DNA from: an uncultured Acetatifactor sp.
Lineage (GTDB): Bacteria; Bacillota; Clostridia; Lachnospirales; Lachnospiraceae
NCBI GenBank assembly: GCA_934402375.1
Contig: CAKRUB010000006.1
Location: forward strand, 47,371 to 111,370
Reading direction: 5' to 3'
DNA: 64,000 nucleotides
The position numbers and the translations under genes are program-made. The notes beneath the pieces were generated by a model that had not been told where the DNA came from, made no database searches, and was given only the letters and a program-made list of their open reading frames with translations. The stretch's first letter is position 1, and each line of letters begins with the position of its first letter. Positions 44,321-52,895 of this stretch are shown piece after piece.

Positions 44321-45016
44321 ATGTACTATTACTATGATGTTACCTACGGACTTGTGATCATCGGCATGCTGCTCTGCCTCTGGGCGAGCGCGCATGTCAA
44401 CAGAGTCATGAAAAAATATGATAAGATTCAGAATTCCACAGGGCTGACCGGTGCGGAGGCAGCGAGGCGGATTCTGAACAATGAGGGGCTGTATAATGTC
44501 CAGGTCGAGTGTCTGCAGAGTGAGGACGGAGATCACTTTGATCCCAGAACCAACACGGTGCGTCTCTCCTATGGAAATTATAACCGGGCATCCGTGACGG
44601 CGGTGGGTGTTGCTGCGCATGAGTGCGGTCATGCCATCCAGCACGCGCAGGGGTACTCGCCCCTGAATTTCAGGACGGCGCTTGTCCCGGTCGTGAACAT
44701 CGGAAGCCGTCTTGGCATCCCGATCATCATTCTTGGTGTTATCTTAAGCTGGAACAATGTCCTTATCCAGATCGGTATCTGGGCGTTTGCACTGTCCGTG
44801 CTGTTCCAGCTGGTAACCCTGCCGGTGGAATTCAATGCGTCTGCCAGAGCCGTTACAAAGATCGACCAGTATGGTCTGATGTCGACACAGGAAAACGACG
44901 GCTGTAAGAAGGTTCTGAGCGCAGCGGCAATGACCTATGTTGCAGCGGCGGCATCCTCCATTTTGCAGCTGCTCAGGCTGATTCTTCTGTTCGGCAACCG
45001 CAGAAGGAGAGATTAA
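44321..45016 (+). CDS. Zinc metallopeptidase, YugP family (membrane)
   Basis: A 231-residue membrane protease (pfam04298). The likely start is ATG 44321 (MYYYYDVTYGLVIIGML); a GTG nine bases upstream is also possible. A first membrane helix is followed by a cytoplasmic part with GLTGAEAARRILN and the zinc site HECGHAIQHAQGY near residue 100, with two His and one catalytic Glu. Two further helices (about 120-165) and a hydrophobic C-terminal segment follow. The family is often found between fmt and rsmB in Firmicutes, as here; its substrates are not known. Confidence 0.85.
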   Translation: MYYYYDVTYGLVIIGMLLCLWASAHVNRVMKKYDKIQNSTGLTGAEAARRILNNEGLYNVQVECLQSEDGDHFDPRTNTVRLSYGNYNRASVTAVGVAAHECGHAIQHAQGYSPLNFRTALVPVVNIGSRLGIPIIILGVILSWNNVLIQIGIWAFALSVLFQLVTLPVEFNASARAVTKIDQYGLMSTQENDGCKKVLSAAAMTYVAAAASSILQLLRLILLFGNRRRRD

Positions 45017-45019
45017 ACG

Positions 45020-46432
45020 GTGGCAGAAAATACGAGAGAGATTATACTGGATACCCTGCTCGCCATAGAAAAAGGAGAGCAGTATTCCAATCAACTGATC
45101 AGGGCGGTTCTGGACAAATATAATTATCTGGATGCGCGCGACAAGGCTTTTATCAAGCGGGTGACGGAGGGCACCATCGAGAGACAGATCGAGCTCGACT
45201 ACTATCTGGATCATTTTTCCACGGTGCCTGTTCGGAAGATGAAGCCCCTTGTGCGGACTTTGCTGCGGATGAGTGTATACCAGCTTCTCTACATGGATGC
45301 TGTGCCGGACAGTGCGGTCTGCAATGAGGCTTGCAAGCTCGCCGTAAAGAGAAAGTTCGGCAATCTGCGGGGCTTTGTCAACGGTGTGCTGCGCAATCTT
45401 TCCAGAAATAAGGAACAGCTTCCCTTGCCGGACGAGGCGGTGGAGCCTGTGCGCTATCTGTCCGTGAAATATTCCATGCCGGAATGGCTGATCGGGTTCT
45501 GGCTTGAGGAATACGGCAGGAAAATAACGGCAACAATGTTAAAGGCAATCATGGCGGTGCATCCCGTCTCCGTGCGCTTTTCGGCAAGGCTTTCAGAGGA
45601 GGAGAGGGAGCTGCTTAAAGGGCAGCTCGCACAGGCGGGTGTGGAGATCCGGGAGGGAGCCTATCTGCCCTGCCTTTGCAGACTGGAGCATGTTGATAAT
45701 ATCAATGCGCTGCCCGGCTTTGCGGAGGGAAAGTGGACGGTGCAGGATGTGAGCTCTGCGCTGGCAGTGGAGCTTGCTGGCATTAAAAATACGGACTTGG
45801 TGCTGGATGCCTGTGCGGCGCCCGGCGGAAAGAGCATCCTTGCAGCGGAGAAGGCAAAGAAGGTGCTGAGCAGGGATGTCTCCGTAGAAAAGACGGAACG
45901 CATCCGGGAAAACGCCCAGCGAATGCGGATGGACAACATTGAGATTCAGGAGTGGGACGCGCTGTGCTTTGACCCTGAAAATGAGGGGAAGGCGGATGTC
46001 GTGCTGCTCGATGTTCCATGCTCCGGGCTTGGTGTCATGGGAAAGAAGCGGGACATCAAATACCATATTACCCGGGAAGGGATGGAGAGCCTTCACGCGC
46101 TGCAAAGGGAGATCGTGACTGTTTGCAGCCGGTATGTGAGACCCGGTGGCACGCTTCTATACAGTACCTGTACCATAAATCCTGCGGAGAATGAGGCTAT
46201 GGTGCGCTATATCACGGAGAAGCTGGGATTTGTGCCGGTTTCCGTTGAGGAGGAGTTGCCGGAGGCGCTTAAGGTACAGAAATGGGAGACCGCCGGTCTC
46301 CGTGAAGCACAGGGGAAAAAGGACGGGTTGAACACAGAGGAGCGGCGCGCCTGCATCCAGCTTTTGCCGGGGTATATGGACGCGGACGGCTTTTTCATTG
46401 CGAAATTTCAGAAACCGATGAAAGCTGATTAA
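45020..46432 (+). CDS. rsmB: 16S rRNA cytosine-967 C5-methyltransferase
   Basis: A 470-residue RsmB protein starting at GTG 45020, three bases after the previous stop and with AAGGAGA upstream. The N-terminal 130 residues form a NusB-like RNA-binding domain. The C-terminal part is a SAM-dependent methyltransferase with DACAAPGGKS near residue 269, DVPCSGLGVMGKKRDI near 330 (one catalytic Cys) and LLYSTCTINPAENE near 380 (the other). Both Cys of the m5C mechanism are present. The last part of the protein, including PGYMDADGFFIAKF, is the normal substrate-binding end. Confidence 0.93.
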   Translation: MAENTREIILDTLLAIEKGEQYSNQLIRAVLDKYNYLDARDKAFIKRVTEGTIERQIELDYYLDHFSTVPVRKMKPLVRTLLRMSVYQLLYMDAVPDSAVCNEACKLAVKRKFGNLRGFVNGVLRNLSRNKEQLPLPDEAVEPVRYLSVKYSMPEWLIGFWLEEYGRKITATMLKAIMAVHPVSVRFSARLSEEERELLKGQLAQAGVEIREGAYLPCLCRLEHVDNINALPGFAEGKWTVQDVSSALAVELAGIKNTDLVLDACAAPGGKSILAAEKAKKVLSRDVSVEKTERIRENAQRMRMDNIEIQEWDALCFDPENEGKADVVLLDVPCSGLGVMGKKRDIKYHITREGMESLHALQREIVTVCSRYVRPGGTLLYSTCTINPAENEAMVRYITEKLGFVPVSVEEELPEALKVQKWETAGLREAQGKKDGLNTEERRACIQLLPGYMDADGFFIAKFQKPMKAD

Positions 46433-46440
46433 TATTAATT

Positions 46441-47511
46441 ATGGAAAAGATGATGGAAGAAAAGACAGATATTAAGTCGTTGCCGCTGGCACGGCTGACG
46501 GAAGAGCTGGAGGCAATGGGTGAGAAGAAATTCCGGGCGAAGCAGATGTATCAGTGGATGCATGTCAAGCTCGCCGGGAGCTTTGCGGAGATGACAGATC
46601 TCTCAAAGGCGCTCAGGGAAAGGTGCGAGCAGAGCTTTACCTATACCTCGCTGGAAGTCGTGCAGGTGCAGGAATCGAAGATAGACGGCACAAGGAAATA
46701 CCTGTTCGCATTGTCTGACGGAAATGTGGTCGAGAGCGTGTGGATGAAGTATAAGCACGGAAACAGTGTCTGCATTTCCTCGCAGGTGGGCTGCAGGATG
46801 GGGTGCAGATTCTGTGCCTCCACGCTGGACGGTCTGGAGCGGAACCTGACGCCCTCCGAGATGCTCGATCAGATCTACTCCATTCAGAAGCTGACGGGTG
46901 AGAGGGTTTCCAACGTTGTAGTCATGGGAACGGGAGAACCCATGGACAACTATGAAAATCTCCTGACCTTTATCGAAATGCTGACGGACGAGAATGGGCT
47001 GAATATCAGTCAGAGAAACGTTACCGTGTCAACCTGTGGGATCGTGCCTCGTATGCGGCAGCTCGCAGAGCGAAAGCTACAGATCACGCTGGCACTCTCG
47101 CTGCATGCGACGACGGATGAGAAGCGGCGGAAGCTGATGCCGATAGCGAACCGGTACAGCATCGCCGAACTGATGGAGGCATGTGCCTATTACTTTGAGC
47201 AGACGGGCAGACGGATCACCTTTGAGTACAGTCTGGTCGGCGGTGTGAACGATACGGACGAGGATGCGGCGGAGCTGACGGCGCTTGCGAGACCGCTCTG
47301 CTGTCATGTGAATCTGATCCCGGTCAATCCGATCAAGGAGAGGAACTATGTGCAGTCCACGGGCGCAAGGATTCAGGCGTTCAAAAATAAACTTGAAAAA
47401 AACAAAATAAATGTTACTATTAGAAGAGAAATGGGCAGGGATATCGACGGAGCCTGTGGACAGTTGAGACATAAGACAATCGGCGCCCTGCGGACTTTGG
47501 AGGAGACATAA
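46441..47511 (+). CDS. rlmN: 23S rRNA (A2503) / tRNA C2-methyltransferase RlmN
   Basis: A 356-residue radical-SAM methylase. The iron-sulfur cluster Cys are in CRMGCRFC near residue 118, preceded seven residues earlier by the conserved Cys in VCISSQVGC, and the methyl-carrying Cys lies near 339 in DIDGACGQL. Both are required by the RlmN mechanism. The start is uncertain: ATG 46441 has no clear ribosome site, and an ATG at 46450 is in the same frame. It is nine bases after rsmB. It methylates A2503 in 23S rRNA and certain tRNAs. The housekeeping call excludes Cfr, a resistance relative modifying C8. Confidence 0.93.
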   Translation: MEKMMEEKTDIKSLPLARLTEELEAMGEKKFRAKQMYQWMHVKLAGSFAEMTDLSKALRERCEQSFTYTSLEVVQVQESKIDGTRKYLFALSDGNVVESVWMKYKHGNSVCISSQVGCRMGCRFCASTLDGLERNLTPSEMLDQIYSIQKLTGERVSNVVVMGTGEPMDNYENLLTFIEMLTDENGLNISQRNVTVSTCGIVPRMRQLAERKLQITLALSLHATTDEKRRKLMPIANRYSIAELMEACAYYFEQTGRRITFEYSLVGGVNDTDEDAAELTALARPLCCHVNLIPVNPIKERNYVQSTGARIQAFKNKLEKNKINVTIRREMGRDIDGACGQLRHKTIGALRTLEET

Positions 47512-47513
47512 GC

Positions 47514-48245
47514 GTGATAAAGACGTTTTCTGTTACCAATATCGGCAAGAGGAGAAAATTGAATCAGGATTTTGTGTATACCTCGGAGGAGCCGGTTGGG
47601 CATCTGCCGAATCTCTTTGTGGTAGCTGACGGCATGGGGGGACACAAGGCGGGAGATTATGCATCAAAGCTCGCCGTGACAACAATGGTGGAGGAGATCG
47701 CCGGATCGGACGAAACCATACCGGAGAAGCTGCTCGGAAGAGCTATTGAAACGGCAAACGGAAAGGTACGTGAAAGTGCGGAGAGAATGCCGGAGCTGGA
47801 GGGAATGGGAACGACTGTCGTGGCGGCAAGCTGTGACGGTGATACACTCTCTATTGCCAACGTGGGAGACAGCAGACTGTACATTGTAAGCGGTCACGAA
47901 ATCAGACAGATTACAAGAGACCATTCCTGGGTGGAGGAAATGGTCAGAAGAGGCGGTCTCGGAAGGGACGAGGCGAGAAATCACCCGGACAAGAATATCA
48001 TAACCAGAGCGGTGGGGGCAGAGGATACGATAAAGGCGGACTTCTTCAGCGTGAAACTGAAGGAAGGGGACCTGATTCTCATGTGTACCGACGGACTGAC
48101 GAACATGCTGGAGGATGAAGAGATCCGTATGATACTTGATGGAGCCAGAGACATTGTCGAGAAGGCGGAGGAGCTTGTCCGCAGGGCAAATGAAAATGGC
48201 GGTATGGATAACATCAGTGTGATACTGATTGAGCCTTTGGGTTAG
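47514..48245 (+). CDS. prpC: PP2C-family protein phosphatase (PrpC/Stp)
   Basis: A 243-residue serine/threonine phosphatase starting at GTG 47514, just after rlmN and with GGAGGAG inside the end of that gene. Metal-binding Asp residues are visible in VADGMGGHKAGDYAS (about residue 42), ANVGDSRLYIV near 118, MCTDGLTNMLED near 190 and GGMDNISVILIE near 228. It dephosphorylates the targets of the adjacent PASTA kinase. The pair controls cell-wall and translation functions in Firmicutes. Confidence 0.93.
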   Translation: MIKTFSVTNIGKRRKLNQDFVYTSEEPVGHLPNLFVVADGMGGHKAGDYASKLAVTTMVEEIAGSDETIPEKLLGRAIETANGKVRESAERMPELEGMGTTVVAASCDGDTLSIANVGDSRLYIVSGHEIRQITRDHSWVEEMVRRGGLGRDEARNHPDKNIITRAVGAEDTIKADFFSVKLKEGDLILMCTDGLTNMLEDEEIRMILDGARDIVEKAEELVRRANENGGMDNISVILIEPLG

Positions 48246-48276
48246 GGAAACCATTGAATCGGAATGGAGAGCAGTT

Positions 48277-50427
48277 ATGGTTAAAATTGGAATGATGATA
48301 GGCGACCGGTACGAGATACTGGAAAAAATCGGAACCGGCGGCATGTCCGATGTTTATAAGGCGAAATGTCATAAGCTGAACCGCTTTGTGGCAGTCAAGG
48401 TTCTGAAACAGGAATTCAGTGAAAACGCTAATTTTGTATCCAAGTTCCGCATAGAGGCGCAGGCGGCAGCCGGACTGATGCATCCCAACATCGTCAATGT
48501 GTATGATGTGGGAGAGGAAAACGGAATTTACTATATTGTCATGGAGCTGGTCGAGGGAATCACCCTCAAGAAATATATTCAGAAAAAGGCGAGGCTGTCC
48601 TACAAGGAGGCCGTCAGCATAGCAATTCAGGTGAGCATGGGAATCGAGGCGGCTCACAACAATCATATTATTCACAGAGACATCAAGCCGCAGAACATTA
48701 TTATCTCCAAGGACGGAAAGGTGAAGGTGACGGATTTCGGCATTGCCAAGGCGGCAACGAGCAATACCATCACTTCGAATGTCATGGGTTCGGTGCACTA
48801 TACCTCCCCCGAACAGGCGAGGGGCGGTTACAGTGATGAGAAGAGCGACATTTATTCGCTCGGCATCACGATGTTTGAGATGCTTACCGGGCGCGTGCCT
48901 TTCAATGGGGAGACGACGGTGGCAATCGCAATCAAGCATATTCAGGAGGAAATGCCCTCTCCGAAGGAGTTTGTGCCGGAGATCCCAAGCTCGGTTGAGA
49001 GCATCGTGCTGAAGTGCTGCCAGAAGTCGCCGGACAGACGCTACCAGAACATGCAGGAGCTGATCGCCGATCTGAAGCAGTCCCTGATGAACCCGGATGA
49101 AGATTTTGTGGTGCAGAACGATCCCGATATGGACGGAAACACGCGGGCCATCACGGAGGGCGAGGTAGCGCAGATCAAGAGGCGGACTGCCTATCAGGAG
49201 GACTATACCGAACGGGAGGAGCCGATGCGGCTCCGCACGGATACCGGTTCTATGTATGAGAAAGAGGAGGAGCCGGAGGACGGTGAGGATTATGACTATA
49301 ACCCGAGAATGGAGAAGGTGACGACAATTCTTGCCATTGTGGCAGGTGTTGTCATCTGCGTGATTGTCATTATTCTTGCTGTAAAGGTATTCAGTGGAAT
49401 GAATACGAACAGGGATGAGTCGAGCAGTCCGATCCGGACGGATGAGCCATCTTCTTCGTCCGGGGAATCCTCGTCGGAGTCGGAGCAGATCACTTATGTG
49501 GAGATGCCGGAGATCAAGGGTAAACTTGTCGAGGAAGTGAGAAACAAGCTGACGGAGCTGGGATTGAAATCCGAGGTGGATTACGAGGAGTCCGATGTCA
49601 TCGAGGCGGGCACGGTAATCAGCGCCGACGTAGCACCGGGTGCACAGGTTCCGGTTGGAAGTACGGTCACGCTGACCGCCAGCGCGGGTGCCAGAGGTGA
49701 GGTAGTGCCTTCCGTAATCGGACTGACCTATGAGGAGGCGAACAGTACGCTGCTGGCGCTTGGCTTTACTGTTACAAGAACCGAGGCTTACTCCGAACTG
49801 GAGGCCGGACTGGTGGCAATTCAGACACCCGGCGCGAATAATAAGCTCGCACGGGGAAGCAATATTACCCTGACTGTCAGCCTTGGAGCTGAGAGCACGC
49901 AGGTTCGCGTCCCGAATCTGATGGGACTTTCCGAGATGGACGGAACGGTGGAGGCGACGGAGGCAAAGCTCCAGATCGGAACCGTGACGCGCGTATACAG
50001 CGACACCTATGCGGAGGGACTGATCTGTTACCAGAGCTATTCCTATGGCTTCTATGTCGAGCCGGGGACGGTGATCGATATCCGGGTCAGCCAGGGACCC
50101 GAGCCGAAGCAGACGACCTACAGATGCAATGCGAGCATTGAGGCACCGACAGCGGCGGAGGCACCGGACTATGTGGCAGGCTCCACGGTGAAGCTCAAGC
50201 TTGTGGCGGATGACGATATGGTGCTTCTGGAGACGAGTACCTCCAGCTTCCCTTATTCCACGAACTATGCGCCGCTGACATCAGCGGGCGGAACGCTGAC
50301 AATGACCTATACCGTGACGACAGATCCGGTCTTCGGAACGGATGAAAACGGCAATCAGATAGAAGTGACACCGGGTTCGTCGGAGGAGAAGTCCTTCACC
50401 AGAAGAATTGAATTTACACCACAGTAG
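48277..50427 (+). CDS. prkC: PASTA-domain serine/threonine kinase (PrkC/Stk)
   Basis: ATG 48277 follows GGAGA by six bases. The 716-residue protein has an N-terminal kinase domain with Gly loop IGTGGMSDVYKA near residue 19, Lys in AVKVLK near 39, HRDIKPQN near 132, DFGIAKA near 152 and YTSPEQARGG, all intact. A charged linker leads to one membrane helix (about 348-370) and, outside, three PASTA repeats (about 408-470, 471-537 and 540-610) that bind peptidoglycan fragments, each with GxxxxEA/E-type starts and PGxxVxxGSxV ends. A C-terminal Thr-rich extracellular domain of about 100 residues follows and is not a PASTA unit. Confidence 0.93.
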   Translation: MVKIGMMIGDRYEILEKIGTGGMSDVYKAKCHKLNRFVAVKVLKQEFSENANFVSKFRIEAQAAAGLMHPNIVNVYDVGEENGIYYIVMELVEGITLKKYIQKKARLSYKEAVSIAIQVSMGIEAAHNNHIIHRDIKPQNIIISKDGKVKVTDFGIAKAATSNTITSNVMGSVHYTSPEQARGGYSDEKSDIYSLGITMFEMLTGRVPFNGETTVAIAIKHIQEEMPSPKEFVPEIPSSVESIVLKCCQKSPDRRYQNMQELIADLKQSLMNPDEDFVVQNDPDMDGNTRAITEGEVAQIKRRTAYQEDYTEREEPMRLRTDTGSMYEKEEEPEDGEDYDYNPRMEKVTTILAIVAGVVICVIVIILAVKVFSGMNTNRDESSSPIRTDEPSSSSGESSSESEQITYVEMPEIKGKLVEEVRNKLTELGLKSEVDYEESDVIEAGTVISADVAPGAQVPVGSTVTLTASAGARGEVVPSVIGLTYEEANSTLLALGFTVTRTEAYSELEAGLVAIQTPGANNKLARGSNITLTVSLGAESTQVRVPNLMGLSEMDGTVEATEAKLQIGTVTRVYSDTYAEGLICYQSYSYGFYVEPGTVIDIRVSQGPEPKQTTYRCNASIEAPTAAEAPDYVAGSTVKLKLVADDDMVLLETSTSSFPYSTNYAPLTSAGGTLTMTYTVTTDPVFGTDENGNQIEVTPGSSEEKSFTRRIEFTPQ

Positions 50428-50436
50428 GAAACGCGA

Positions 50437-51333
50437 ATGCAGGGAAAAATTGTCAAGGGAATTGCAGGGTTTTATTATGTCCACTGCCGGGAGACGGACG
50501 GCAGCGGGCGGGTATATGAGTGCAAGGCGAAGGGGATATTCCGAAAGGATAACAGAAAGCCTCTTGTCGGGGATGATGTCGAACTGGATGTACTGGACAG
50601 AGAGCAGGCGTTGGGAAATATTGTCAGCCTCCTGCCGAGGCACAGTGAACTGATCCGCCCCGCGGTTGCAAATGTGGATCAGGCGCTGGTGATTTTTTCG
50701 ATTGTGAAGCCGAAGCCGAATTTTAATCTTCTCGACCGGTTCCTGATCATGATGCAGCAGCAGCAGGACGTTCCCTGCATCATCTGCTTTAATAAACAGG
50801 ACATTGATGCGGAGAGCGACGGTGAGGAATACCGGCGCATCTATGAGGCATGCGGATATCATACGCTGCTGGTCAGCGCCGCGCAGAGGACGAAGATTGA
50901 CGAGCTGAAGGCGCTGCTTGCGGGAAAGACGACAACGGTGGCGGGTCCGAGCGGCGTCGGCAAGTCGTCCATCGTCAACTGTCTGCAGTCGGGAACCGTC
51001 ATGGAGACCGGACAGATCAGTGCAAAGATAGAACGCGGAAAGCACACCACGAGACATTCTGAACTGATTGCCGTGGGCGAGGACACCTATATTCTGGATA
51101 CGCCGGGCTTCAGTTCGCTGGGGCTGTTTGATCTGGAGAAGGAGGAGTTAGCCGGATTTTACCCGGAGTTTGCGGAGTATGAGAAGTATTGCAGATTCGG
51201 CGGCTGCTCCCATGTGACAGAGCCGGTGTGCGGCGTGAAGGATGCCGTGGAGGCTGGACAGATCAGCCGGATGCGGTATGAAAATTATTGTCTGCTCTAT
51301 GAAGAATTGAAGAACAGGAGAGTGTTCAGATGA
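50437..51333 (+). CDS. rsgA: Ribosome small-subunit-dependent GTPase RsgA
   Basis: A 298-residue circularly permuted GTPase, nine bases after prkC. It has the N-terminal OB fold (to about residue 65), the G4 motif NKQDI near 127 before the G1 loop GPSGVGKSSIVN near 170, G3 DTPGFSSLG near 220, and a C-terminal zinc-binding helix region with FGGCSHVTEPVCGV, containing the Cys and His ligands. It acts in late 30S subunit maturation. In many Firmicutes the next gene is rpe; here an unrecognised small gene takes that place. Confidence 0.95.
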   Translation: MQGKIVKGIAGFYYVHCRETDGSGRVYECKAKGIFRKDNRKPLVGDDVELDVLDREQALGNIVSLLPRHSELIRPAVANVDQALVIFSIVKPKPNFNLLDRFLIMMQQQQDVPCIICFNKQDIDAESDGEEYRRIYEACGYHTLLVSAAQRTKIDELKALLAGKTTTVAGPSGVGKSSIVNCLQSGTVMETGQISAKIERGKHTTRHSELIAVGEDTYILDTPGFSSLGLFDLEKEELAGFYPEFAEYEKYCRFGGCSHVTEPVCGVKDAVEAGQISRMRYENYCLLYEELKNRRVFR

Positions 51334-51791
51334 GCGAGCCGGAAAGCAGGGTACAGGATCTATTCGGAAAGTACAGCGATATGTTAAAGGTGCGGAGTGC
51401 GCGCTGGTTCTTTGAGGAGGGGTCGAAATGGGACCGCCGCAAGATCAGTAAATTCCTGCGGTATTTCTGTGTGCCGATGAAGGAAGAGGAGACGGTAGCG
51501 CTCCTTGATACCACTCTGTTCCGGACAGCGAAGGAGGGAATGCTCTTTGTCAAAAAGGGTATCATTGTGAAGGAACCGCTGAGTAAGCTGTACTATCTGG
51601 AATACAGTAAAATCCGAAAGGCAGAGGTACGCGAGAAGTACAATGACGCCGGGCATATCACGGAATCCAAAACGGTGGTCTGTTTTAAGGACGGAACTGA
51701 GAGAAATGTGTTTGATTATTATGTGAGAAAAAATTTCTTTGTCGAGTATGTCAACGAGGCGGCAAAGATATTTGCGGAACAGGAAGGCTAG
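51330..51791 (+). CDS. Small cytoplasmic protein of unknown function after rsgA
   Basis: The ATG overlaps the rsgA stop (ATGA), so the two are translationally coupled. The 153-residue product has a charged helical N-terminus (residues 5-60) and a beta-rich remainder with TLFRTAKEGMLFVKKGIIVK and YYLEYSKIRKAEV, which resembles a small PH-like or YokE-like barrel. There is no signal or membrane segment. I do not recognise a family with certainty. The position after rsgA, ending at a strong terminator, makes it the last gene of the murE-rsgA run. Confidence 0.75.
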   Translation: MSEPESRVQDLFGKYSDMLKVRSARWFFEEGSKWDRRKISKFLRYFCVPMKEEETVALLDTTLFRTAKEGMLFVKKGIIVKEPLSKLYYLEYSKIRKAEVREKYNDAGHITESKTVVCFKDGTERNVFDYYVRKNFFVEYVNEAAKIFAEQEG

Positions 51792-51792
51792 G

Positions 51793-51820
51793 GTCTGCTG
51801 TCAGAGGCAGACTCTTTTTT
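51793..51820 (+). terminator. Intrinsic terminator closing the housekeeping operon
   Basis: GTCTGC (51793-51798) pairs with GCAGAC (51807-51812) around eight bases and is followed by TCTTTTTT. Confidence 0.8.
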
Positions 51821-51848
51821 ATTGAAAATTTTTGTGGATGAAGGGGAA

Positions 51849-51900
51849 TTGACTTTACCCCGGAAATTCATATAATAAATACTAGTTAGACACAACTAAC
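51849..51900 (+). promoter_or_regulatory. Promoter and dyad operator of the DUF3793-flavodoxin operon
   Basis: TTGACT (51849-51854) and TATAAT (51871-51876), 16 bases apart, are followed at once by overlapping dyads: TAGTT (51883-51887) with AACTA (51894-51898), and GTTAG (51885-51889) with CTAAC (51896-51900). A TTAG...CTAA-type dyad at the transcription start resembles DtxR/IdeR- or Fur-like metal operators. Confidence 0.65.
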
Positions 51901-51931
51901 CAATAAAGAACATCTATGAAGGGAATGCTAC

Positions 51932-52384
51932 ATGGCAGAGGAAATGCTGGTGCTCTACGGAGCGCCCACACTGGCAAAGCTGAAAACAGGAAATCTTTTT
52001 TCATGCCCGGCGGATGAGGTCAAGACAAAGTGGCTCTGCCGGATGAACAGGATGCTGGTGCCGAAGGGGCTCCGGCTGATTCCGGTCAGGGGAATGAACT
52101 CCCGGGTACTTCTGTATATTTACCGTCCGCTGGAGCTTAAGAGGGATCTGACGGATGACCGGGCAAGGCGGATTTTGCAGGGAAAGGGTTATCCGGTCGA
52201 TGATGTGGAGGGCTTTATCTTCTGGGGCGCCGCAAATGCGAAGCTGGTGGGCGACTGGAAGGTATATGGAAATGTGGAGCAGGCTCGGGAGACGTTTCAG
52301 AGATACCGGCGCTGTACAAAGGCGTACTGCGAGTTCTACCGGATACATAACTCTCTCGACCGGCTTATCGTAGCGGCTTCATAG
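51932..52384 (+). CDS. DUF3793 family protein
   Basis: A 150-residue cytoplasmic protein with the DUF3793 hallmarks: an opening LYGAPTLAKLKTGNLFSC, a middle LLYIYRPLELKRDL and a closing GDWKVYGNVEQARETFQRYRRC. The usual internal HEIGxFLGYPxxDVxGFI block is reduced here to GYPVDDVEGFIFWG. The function is unknown, but the family is regularly paired with small flavodoxins in Clostridia. Both genes share a promoter followed by a metal-type dyad operator, so a role in iron or metal limitation is likely. It is 28 bases upstream of the flavodoxin gene. Confidence 0.85.
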   Translation: MAEEMLVLYGAPTLAKLKTGNLFSCPADEVKTKWLCRMNRMLVPKGLRLIPVRGMNSRVLLYIYRPLELKRDLTDDRARRILQGKGYPVDDVEGFIFWGAANAKLVGDWKVYGNVEQARETFQRYRRCTKAYCEFYRIHNSLDRLIVAAS

Positions 52385-52412
52385 AACAGAAAAGAAAGGA
52401 TGGAAGAGGAAT

Positions 52413-52835
52413 ATGAGTAAGGTTGCAGTGGTTTATTGGAGTGGGACAGGAAATACGGCGGCGATGGCAGCACAGGTGATGGAGGGCATCAAGAAGGCAG
52501 GCGGCGAGGGAACGCTGCTTACGAGCGCTGAATTCGGCGCTGCGCAGATGGATGATTTTGATGCAGTTGCGTTCGGATGCCCCGCCATGGGAGCGGAGGT
52601 GCTTGAGGAAAGCGAGTTCGAGCCGATGTTTGAAGAATGTGAGACAAAGCTCTCCGGCAAGAAGATCGCATTGTTCGGTTCCTACGGCTGGGGCAGCGGC
52701 GAGTGGATGGAAGACTGGGAGAACCGCTGCAGAATGGCTGGTGCAGTGCTGGCATGCGACTGTGTGATCTGTAACGGAGCGCCGGATGAGAATGCCTGTG
52801 CGGACTGTGTGGCACTCGGCGAGGCGCTGGCATAG
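52413..52835 (+). CDS. Short-chain flavodoxin
   Basis: A 140-residue FMN protein. The phosphate loop SGTGNTAAMA is at residues 10-19, the strand AVAFGCPAMGAEVLEES near 50 and the isoalloxazine-binding block LFGSYGWGSGEWM near 90. It ends CADCVALGEAL, normal for clostridial flavodoxins. Flavodoxins replace ferredoxin as electron carrier when iron is scarce. The adjacent DUF3793 gene and the operator upstream suggest that this one is induced by iron limitation. The ribosome site is GAGGA. Confidence 0.93.
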   Translation: MSKVAVVYWSGTGNTAAMAAQVMEGIKKAGGEGTLLTSAEFGAAQMDDFDAVAFGCPAMGAEVLEESEFEPMFEECETKLSGKKIALFGSYGWGSGEWMEDWENRCRMAGAVLACDCVICNGAPDENACADCVALGEALA

Positions 52836-52860
52836 CAGGCAATATAGGAAGCAGGACGAT

Positions 52861-52895
52861 AAATAAACGTGTACCTAGCGGCACACGTTTATTTT
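52861..52895. terminator. Bidirectional terminator after flavodoxin
   Basis: AAATAAACGTGT (52861-52872) is perfectly complementary to ACACGTTTATTT (52883-52894), with a T-run after it and an A-run before it. Confidence 0.85.

Noticed and set aside
46441..47511. Cfr-type antibiotic resistance methylase
   Set aside because: It sits in the conserved rsmB-rlmN-prpC-prkC order and shows ordinary RlmN motifs, so the housekeeping enzyme is the better call.
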